A DNA stretch of 11,390 nucleotides. Source: an uncultured Clostridia bacterium. Lineage in GTDB: Bacteria > Bacillota > Clostridia > UBA1381. The stretch lies in NCBI GenBank assembly GCA_944391635.1, contig CALXUL010000122.1:1-11390 (forward strand), written 5' to 3'. The translations under genes and the position numbers were made by a program. The notes under the pieces were generated by a model. That model had not been told where the DNA came from. It did no database searches and was given only the letters and a program-made list of their open reading frames with translations. Positions 6,399-11,390 of the stretch are shown here, piece by piece (the stretch's first letter is position 1; each line of letters starts with the position of its first letter).

Positions 6399-7607
6399 AT
6401 GAGAAAATTGGTAAAATTAGCGAGTATGATTATGGCGTTGACTGTTGCCTTGACAGCAGTTTCCGGCTGTGGCGGAACAACTGAAGGTACAGGCGAAAAT
6501 GGCAGCGCTGCAACGATTAAACTCGGAGGTATAGGACCTATAACAGGCGGACAGGCTATTTACGGAAATGCCGTTGAACGCGGAATGAAAATAGCTATAG
6601 ATGAAGTAAACGCAAAAGGCGGAATCCAGTTTGAACTTCGTTTTGAAGATGATGAAAATGACGCTGAAAAATCAATAAATGCATATAACAAGCTGAAGGA
6701 CTGGGGAATGCAGATACTTGTAGGTACTGTTACAACTACACCGTGTATAGCAGTTTCTGCAAAGTCAAATGAGGACAAGGTATTTACTCTTACACCGTCT
6801 GCATCATCTACCGATGTAATAGGCGGACAGCCGGATAAAGACGGTAATGTTACTATCCCCAGAAAAGAAAATATTTTCCAGATGTGCTTTACCGACCCGA
6901 ACCAGGGTGTTGCTTCAGCACAGTATATAAGTGAAAAGCAGCTTGGTTCAAAAATCGGTATAATATATAATAGTTCAGACGCGTATTCTACCGGAATTTA
7001 TCAGAAATTTGAAACTGAAGCAAAAGAACTTGGGCTTAATATCGTAAGCGTTAAAAGCTTTACCGATGACTCAGCTACCGACTTTAATTCACAGCTTAAC
7101 GATATTAAAGCAGCAGGCGCAGATTTGCTCTTCCTGCCTATATACTATACACCTGCATCATTGATTCTTTCCCAGGCATCTAAAATGCAGTATGAGCCGA
7201 TGGTATTCGGTGTTGACGGAATGGATGGAATCCTTACTGTTGAGAACTTTGATACATCTTTGGCAGAGGGCGTAATGCTTCTTACACCGTTTACTGCTGA
7301 CGCAGAAGACGAGATGACAAAGAGTTTTGTTTCCAAGTATCAGGAACTTTATAACGAAACCCCGAACCAGTTTGCAGCAGACGGTTATGACTGTATTTTA
7401 GCTCTGTATGATGCTTGCACAAAGCAGAATATTACTCCGGATATGAGCGCAGAAGAAGTAAGCCAGAAGTTGGTTGAGCAGTTTACAAGTGCAGACTTTT
7501 CAATCAACGGTCTTACCGGTACTGATATGAAATGGTCAGAAACAGGTGAAATTTCAAAGGCACCTAAGGGAATGGTTATACAAAACGGCGTATATGTAGG
7601 AATGTAA
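6399..7607 (+). CDS. livJ: Branched-chain amino acid ABC transporter substrate-binding lipoprotein
   Basis: The extracellular ligand-capturing subunit of the Liv importer. The 402-residue precursor has a lysine-bearing, hydrophobic type II signal peptide ending in the lipobox VSGC, so Cys24 should be lipidated and anchor the mature protein to the membrane surface. The rest is a type I periplasmic-binding (Peripla_BP_6) fold, beginning IKLGGIGPITGGQAIYGNAVERG and containing the DEVNAKGGI motif typical of LivJ-like proteins. Length is normal. ATG 6399 has AAGGGGTG 10 bases upstream. It heads the operon with its own promoter and is followed by a hairpin before livH, consistent with higher expression than the permease. 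The family is assigned with confidence; the actual ligand (Leu, Ile, Val or another small amphipathic molecule) is not decided by the sequence. Confidence 0.93.
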   Translation: MRKLVKLASMIMALTVALTAVSGCGGTTEGTGENGSAATIKLGGIGPITGGQAIYGNAVERGMKIAIDEVNAKGGIQFELRFEDDENDAEKSINAYNKLKDWGMQILVGTVTTTPCIAVSAKSNEDKVFTLTPSASSTDVIGGQPDKDGNVTIPRKENIFQMCFTDPNQGVASAQYISEKQLGSKIGIIYNSSDAYSTGIYQKFETEAKELGLNIVSVKSFTDDSATDFNSQLNDIKAAGADLLFLPIYYTPASLILSQASKMQYEPMVFGVDGMDGILTVENFDTSLAEGVMLLTPFTADAEDEMTKSFVSKYQELYNETPNQFAADGYDCILALYDACTKQNITPDMSAEEVSQKLVEQFTSADFSINGLTGTDMKWSETGEISKAPKGMVIQNGVYVGM

Positions 7608-7655
7608 TTGATACGTTTTGTGATAGTATTTTGACAAAAAGGTTATTGCAAAAAC

Positions 7656-7685
7656 GAGGCGGTTACTATTTGTAACCCCTCTTTT
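7656..7685 (+). terminator. Hairpin and partial terminator between livJ and livH
   Basis: The stem GAGG-C-GGTTAC (7656-7666) pairs with GTAACCCCTC (7672-7681): ten base pairs, one bulged C and a 5-base loop, followed by only four T. The weak T run suggests partial termination or 3'-end protection of the livJ message rather than full termination, because livH has no clear promoter of its own. Confidence 0.6.
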
Positions 7686-7722
7686 GCATTTATATTAACA
7701 AAACAGTTTTTGAGGTGTGACG

Positions 7723-8604
7723 ATGGATTTTATTTCTAACCTGATAAACGGAATAAGTCTGGGAAGTGTATATGCGATAATTGCATTAGGCTATACAATG
7801 GTTTATGGTATAGCTAAAATGCTTAATTTTGCACACGGTGATGTAATAATGGTAGGTGCGTACATATCATTTTGTTCGACCACATACCTGAATCTTCCGC
7901 CTGTTGTGTCACTGTTGATAGCGATGGTTGTATGTACCGTTCTGGGTGTGGTGATAGAAGCGCTTGCATATAAGCCGCTTAGAAAAGCGTCTTCTCTTGC
8001 GGTGCTGATAACAGCGATAGGCGTGAGCTATTTCCTGCAGAATGCGGCTCTGCTGATTTGGGGAAGCGCGCCAAAATCATTCAGTTCCATTGTAAAAATG
8101 GATGCGCTGTCATTGTTTGACGGTCAGCTTATAATAACCGCAGAAACAATTGTTACAGTTGCCGCGTGTATTGTTATAATGATTGCTTTGACACTGTTTA
8201 CAAAAAAAAGCAAGATGGGTAAGGCAATGCGTGCGGTATCGGAGGATAAGGACGCGGCGGAATTAATGGGAATAAATGTTAACGTAACCATTTCGGTGAC
8301 CTTTGCAATAGGAAGTGCGCTTGCGGCAGTTGCAGGCGTGCTGCTTTGCTCGTCATACCCTTTGCTGCTTCCGACGACCGGTTCAATGCCGGGTATAAAG
8401 GCATTTACCGCAGCAGTATTCGGAGGTATCGGCTCGATACCCGGAGCTATGATTGGCGGTATACTTTTGGGTATTATAGAGATATTCAGCAAGTCGTATA
8501 TTTCCACAAACCTGTCGGACGCAATAGTTTTTGCAGTGCTGATAATTGTGCTTTTGGTTAAGCCTACCGGGATACTGGGCAAGAAGATTATGGAAAAGGT
8601 GTGA
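7723..8604 (+). CDS. livH: Branched-chain amino acid ABC transporter permease LivH
   Basis: One of two membrane subunits forming the translocation path of the Liv importer. The 293-residue, very hydrophobic protein starts with the LivH signature INGISLGSVYAIIALGYTMVYGI followed by LNFAHGD (residues about 8-40). The cytoplasmic loop that contacts the ATPases is MGKAMRAVSEDKDAAELMGI (about 165-184), and the conserved GIKAFTAAVFGGIGSIPGA segment follows (about 224-242). Roughly eight membrane segments are apparent. I chose ATG 7723 because AGGTG (7713-7717) lies 5 bases before it; an in-frame GTG at 7717 is part of that ribosome binding site and would add only two residues. livM starts 10 bases after its stop. 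Confidence 0.95.
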   Translation: MDFISNLINGISLGSVYAIIALGYTMVYGIAKMLNFAHGDVIMVGAYISFCSTTYLNLPPVVSLLIAMVVCTVLGVVIEALAYKPLRKASSLAVLITAIGVSYFLQNAALLIWGSAPKSFSSIVKMDALSLFDGQLIITAETIVTVAACIVIMIALTLFTKKSKMGKAMRAVSEDKDAAELMGINVNVTISVTFAIGSALAAVAGVLLCSSYPLLLPTTGSMPGIKAFTAAVFGGIGSIPGAMIGGILLGIIEIFSKSYISTNLSDAIVFAVLIIVLLVKPTGILGKKIMEKV

Positions 8605-8614
8605 GGTGTGAAAT

Positions 8615-9703
8615 ATGGATAAGACAAGTAAAATCAGAAATTTAAGTAAATCCACCAAAAACGCATTCCTATCTTATGCAATAGTAATATTGGGTTTTGC
8701 CGTGCTTTTCCCTTTGCAGTCAATGGGGTTAATCAGCAATTCTATGAGCGGTCAGCTTGTGCCAATTTGCGCGTATATAGTGATGGCTGTTTCCTTAAAT
8801 TTGACGGTAGGGTTCTTGGGCGAACTAAGTCTTGGACATGCAGGGTTTATGAGTGTGGGTGCGTTTGGCGGACTGATAGCCGCTGTGTGTCTTGAAGATG
8901 CGGTTGCACTCGACCCGATTAGGCTTTTAGTTGCAATTGTTATAGGCGGCATTCTTGCCGGCATTGCAGGGTTTATTATAGGTATTCCCGTACTTCGGTT
9001 AAGAGGCGACTATTTAGCTATTGTTACTCTTGCTTTTGGAGAAATAATAAAGAATATCATAAACTGCCTGTATGTTGGTACGGATGCGTCAGGACTTCAT
9101 ATTAGCATGAATGATGCCAATTCACTCGGAATGGAATCGGGGCGCATTATAATAAACGGACCGCAGGGTGCGGTAGGTGTTCCTGAAATTTCTACATTTT
9201 TATCGGGAATTTTGTTAATACTATTTACATTGTTTATAGTTCAGAATCTTATAAACAGCAAGACCGGCAGAGCTGTAACTGCTATACGTGATAACCGTAT
9301 AGCTGCGGAATCGGTTGGTATTGGAATTACAAGATATAAGCTTACCGCATTTATTGTTTCTGCGGTACTCGCTGGTATGGCAGGTGCGCTTTATGCAATG
9401 AATTTTTCCACTATTGCAGCTAAGAAATTTGACTTTAACACCTCTATCCTGATTTTGGTATTTGTTGTACTTGGAGGTATGGGTAATATCTTCGGCTCGA
9501 TAGTAGCGACAGCGCTGTTGTATGTTCTTCCGGAGCTTCTGCGCGATATGCAGGATTACCGTATGCTTATTTATGCAATTATATTGATTTTGGTAATGAT
9601 AATAAGAAACAGCGAAAAATCAAAGCAACTGCTTGAGGTTGTAAAGGTAAAGGTTTTTGGAAGGAAAAATTCGCAGGAAGAGGGGGATATGCAAAATGGA
9701 TAA
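8615..9703 (+). CDS. livM: Branched-chain amino acid ABC transporter permease LivM
   Basis: The second membrane subunit of the Liv importer, pairing with LivH. The 362-residue protein has the LivM signature SLNLTVGFLGELSLGHAGF (about 60-78), IPVLRLRGDYLAIVTLAFGEI (about 124-144), a cytoplasmic coupling loop GRAVTAIRDNRIAAESVGI (about 218-236), and LVFVVLGGMGNIFGS (about 281-295). Several hydrophobic membrane segments are evident. The N-terminal 18 residues are polar and basic, and the last 30 residues are a charged tail. ATG 8615 is preceded by GAGGTG (8603-8608), which overlaps the end of livH. Its last 8 bases overlap the start of livG, suggesting translational coupling. Confidence 0.95.
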   Translation: MDKTSKIRNLSKSTKNAFLSYAIVILGFAVLFPLQSMGLISNSMSGQLVPICAYIVMAVSLNLTVGFLGELSLGHAGFMSVGAFGGLIAAVCLEDAVALDPIRLLVAIVIGGILAGIAGFIIGIPVLRLRGDYLAIVTLAFGEIIKNIINCLYVGTDASGLHISMNDANSLGMESGRIIINGPQGAVGVPEISTFLSGILLILFTLFIVQNLINSKTGRAVTAIRDNRIAAESVGIGITRYKLTAFIVSAVLAGMAGALYAMNFSTIAAKKFDFNTSILILVFVVLGGMGNIFGSIVATALLYVLPELLRDMQDYRMLIYAIILILVMIIRNSEKSKQLLEVVKVKVFGRKNSQEEGDMQNG

Positions 9704-10529
9704 GATGGTACCGCTGCCAAGCGGCTCGATAGTGCCTGAGCGTGATTTGGGAAAAACCCCTATTCTTGAAACACATCATTTAGGTATAGATTTCGGTGGT
9801 CTGAACGCTGTTGATGATTTTACAATTTCGGTGGGCAGAACTGAAATTTCCGGTCTGATAGGTCCTAACGGCGCGGGAAAAACTACGGTATTTAACCTGT
9901 TAACAAATGTATACCATCCCACCCGAGGGGATATTATGTTAGACGGCCATTCTACTGCAAGGAAAACATCGGCTCAGGTAAGCAGGATGGGTATTGCGCG
10001 TACCTTTCAGAATATACGGCTGTTTTCTAATATGTCGGTTATTGATAATGTCAAGGTAGGACTGCATAATTCAATTAACCAGAATCTGCTTGCAGCAGTT
10101 ACTCATATATTCGGTTACCGGAAAAGCGAGAAGAAATCAAGAGATGAGGCACTCGAACTGTTAGATTTCTTTAATATGGCAGATATGGCAAACCGACAGG
10201 CAGGTTCGCTCCCGTATGGTGCTCAGCGCAGGCTTGAGATTGTCCGCGCTCTTGCGACGCATCCGGGCATAATTCTTCTTGACGAACCGGCTGCCGGTAT
10301 GAATCCGTCAGAAACAAGTGAACTTATGGAAAATATCAGACGTATTCGTGATACATTCAAGATAGCTGTTATGCTAATTGAGCATGATATGAACCTTGTT
10401 ATGAATATCTGTGAAGGGATATGTGTATTAGACCATGGCAAGGTTATAGCTAAAGGCACGCCGGATGAGATAAAATCCAATCCTAAGGTAATAGAGGCGT
10501 ACCTGGGCAAGAAGAAGGAGGACAAGTAG
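9696..10529 (+). CDS. livG: Branched-chain amino acid ABC transporter ATP-binding protein LivG
   Basis: One of the two ATPase subunits, on the cytoplasmic face. The 277-residue protein shows Walker A GPNGAGKT (56-63), Q-loop Gln105 in ARTFQNIRLF, the LivG-type signature SLPYGAQRR (171-179), Walker B IILLDEP (192-198), and the switch His230 in IEHDM. The C-terminal VIEAYLG is typical of the family. ATG 9696 is chosen because AGGGGGA (9681-9687) lies 8 bases upstream; the frame is open back to 9657, but only as overlap with livM. The ABC core begins near residue 23, so it carries a short N-terminal extension. It overlaps livM by 8 bases, and livF starts one base after its stop. Confidence 0.95.
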   Translation: MDKMVPLPSGSIVPERDLGKTPILETHHLGIDFGGLNAVDDFTISVGRTEISGLIGPNGAGKTTVFNLLTNVYHPTRGDIMLDGHSTARKTSAQVSRMGIARTFQNIRLFSNMSVIDNVKVGLHNSINQNLLAAVTHIFGYRKSEKKSRDEALELLDFFNMADMANRQAGSLPYGAQRRLEIVRALATHPGIILLDEPAAGMNPSETSELMENIRRIRDTFKIAVMLIEHDMNLVMNICEGICVLDHGKVIAKGTPDEIKSNPKVIEAYLGKKKEDK

Positions 10530-10530
10530 T

Positions 10531-11229
10531 ATGCTGAAGGTTAATAATATCAATGTTTATTACGGACAGATACATACTTTAAAGGATATATCCCTTGAAG
10601 TAAAGCAGAATGAGATAGTAGCATTGATAGGAGCAAACGGCGCCGGCAAATCCACTACTCTTCGTACAATATCTGGGCTTTTGCGGACAAAAACCGGAAG
10701 CATAACGCTAATGGACGAGGATATTACCCATCAGGAGGCATATAAGCTTGTTGCAAAGGGACTGGCACATGTGCCGGAAGGACGACGTATTTTTCTGCAG
10801 ATGAGCGTACAGGAAAACCTTGAGATGGGTGCATTCACAAATAAAGATAATGTCAAAAGAGGTATAGAGGATGTATTTACACGGTTTCCAAGGCTGAAAC
10901 ATCGTAAAAACCAGATAGCAGGAACGCTGTCGGGTGGTGAGCAGCAAATGCTTGCAATGGGCAGGGCGCTTATGAGCAAGCCGAAACTTCTTATGCTGGA
11001 TGAGCCGTCCATGGGTCTTTCACCTATTCTGGTACAGCAGATTTTTGATATTATAAAAGAGTTAAATGAGAGCGGAACAACAATACTGCTTGTCGAGCAG
11101 AACGCTGAAATGGCTTTGCAGGTTGCAGACCGTGCGTATGTGCTTGAGTCGGGAGTAATTAAATTGTCCGGTACCGGCGAGGAACTGGCTAAAAGTGAAG
11201 AAATTAAAAAAGCATACCTTGGCGGTTAA
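10531..11229 (+). CDS. livF: Branched-chain amino acid ABC transporter ATP-binding protein LivF
   Basis: The second ATPase subunit of the Liv importer, expected to pair with LivG. The 232-residue protein shows Walker A GANGAGKS (34-41), VPEGRRIF (81-88) in the Q-loop region, a classic LSGGEQQ signature (133-139), Walker B LLMLDEP (153-159), and VEQN (188-191), where most ABC ATPases have the switch histidine; Gln there is normal for LivF. ATG 10531 has AAGGAGGA (10515-10522) 8 bases upstream, inside the end of livG. It is the last gene of the operon and is followed by a terminator. Confidence 0.95.
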   Translation: MLKVNNINVYYGQIHTLKDISLEVKQNEIVALIGANGAGKSTTLRTISGLLRTKTGSITLMDEDITHQEAYKLVAKGLAHVPEGRRIFLQMSVQENLEMGAFTNKDNVKRGIEDVFTRFPRLKHRKNQIAGTLSGGEQQMLAMGRALMSKPKLLMLDEPSMGLSPILVQQIFDIIKELNESGTTILLVEQNAEMALQVADRAYVLESGVIKLSGTGEELAKSEEIKKAYLGG

Positions 11230-11238
11230 AAAAGAATG

Positions 11239-11273
11239 CCTGCTGCAATATTTATCTTGCGGCAGGTTTTTTT
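11239..11273 (+). terminator. Rho-independent terminator of the liv operon
   Basis: The stem CCTGCTGCAA (11239-11248) pairs with TTGCGGCAGG (11257-11266), ten pairs including one G-T wobble, with an 8-base loop followed by seven T. It begins 9 bases after the livF stop. Confidence 0.92.
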
Positions 11274-11317
11274 GTTAAAAAACCGCAGAACTGTGATAAA
11301 AACCGATAGTAAAATTA

Positions 11318-11346
11318 TTGCGCAAAACAGGCTGAAATGCTATAAT
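11318..11346 (+). promoter_or_regulatory. Predicted promoter for a gene beyond the right edge
   Basis: A TTGCGC -35 box (11318-11323), a 17-base spacer and a perfect TATAAT (11341-11346) with a TGC extension. The start would be near 11353. The remaining bases show no convincing ribosome binding site, so the gene or a leader RNA lies mostly outside the window. Confidence 0.65.
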
Positions 11347-11390
11347 GAAAGTGAACTGTTATCAGAAATACAAAGAATGCCGGAATATGG

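Noticed and set aside
10720..11100. Gln in place of the ABC switch histidine in LivF, and Glu in the Q-loop region
   Set aside because: Both are normal for LivF-type ATPases, so they are not a sign of inactivation.
4829..11229. A single transcription unit joining the hemolysin-family gene and the liv operon
   Set aside because: Although no terminator is visible after 6223, a perfect -35 and extended -10 promoter lie between them, and the functions are unrelated.

Overview
The window looks like an ordinary chromosomal stretch of a low-to-mid-GC Gram-positive anaerobe, most likely a member of the Clostridia. That placement is an inference from strong AAGGAGG-type ribosome binding sites, GTG and TTG starts, several extended -10 promoters, a TepA/ClpP-family peptidase, a lipoprotein-type solute-binding protein and a zinc-finger anti-sigma factor. 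No species can be named. I see no phage, IS element, CRISPR array, rRNA or tRNA.

Layout. At the left edge a minus-strand homoserine O-acyltransferase gene (metA; its 3' end lies outside the window) diverges from a plus-strand TepA-like protease gene, and the two promoters overlap. Next is aroC (chorismate synthase) with its own near-consensus promoter. It is followed 36 bases later by an ECF sigma factor gene and its presumed anti-sigma factor, closed by a strong terminator at about 4712-4756. A separate promoter then drives a hemolysin C/CorC-family (DUF21-CBS) membrane protein. The right half is a complete branched-chain amino acid type ABC importer, livJ-livH-livM-livG-livF, with a promoter before livJ, a hairpin/partial terminator between livJ and livH, and a terminator after livF. 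The last 40 bases or so before the right edge hold a promoter for a gene outside the window.

How the genes work together. The Liv proteins form one transporter: the LivJ lipoprotein captures the ligand outside the membrane, LivH and LivM form the channel, and LivG and LivF hydrolyse ATP. The hairpin after livJ would allow excess binding protein over permease. The sigma factor and the membrane-anchored anti-sigma factor form a signalling pair. A sequence resembling an ECF-type promoter lies between them and would selectively raise the anti-sigma factor. MetA and AroC are housekeeping enzymes of methionine and aromatic biosynthesis. A glutamate at MetA position 111 suggests use of acetyl-CoA rather than succinyl-CoA.

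I did not find a previously undescribed system here. The points most worth checking are regulatory: the candidate ECF promoter, the livJ-livH attenuator, the overlapping divergent promoters, and a perfect inverted repeat upstream of the hemolysin-family gene.
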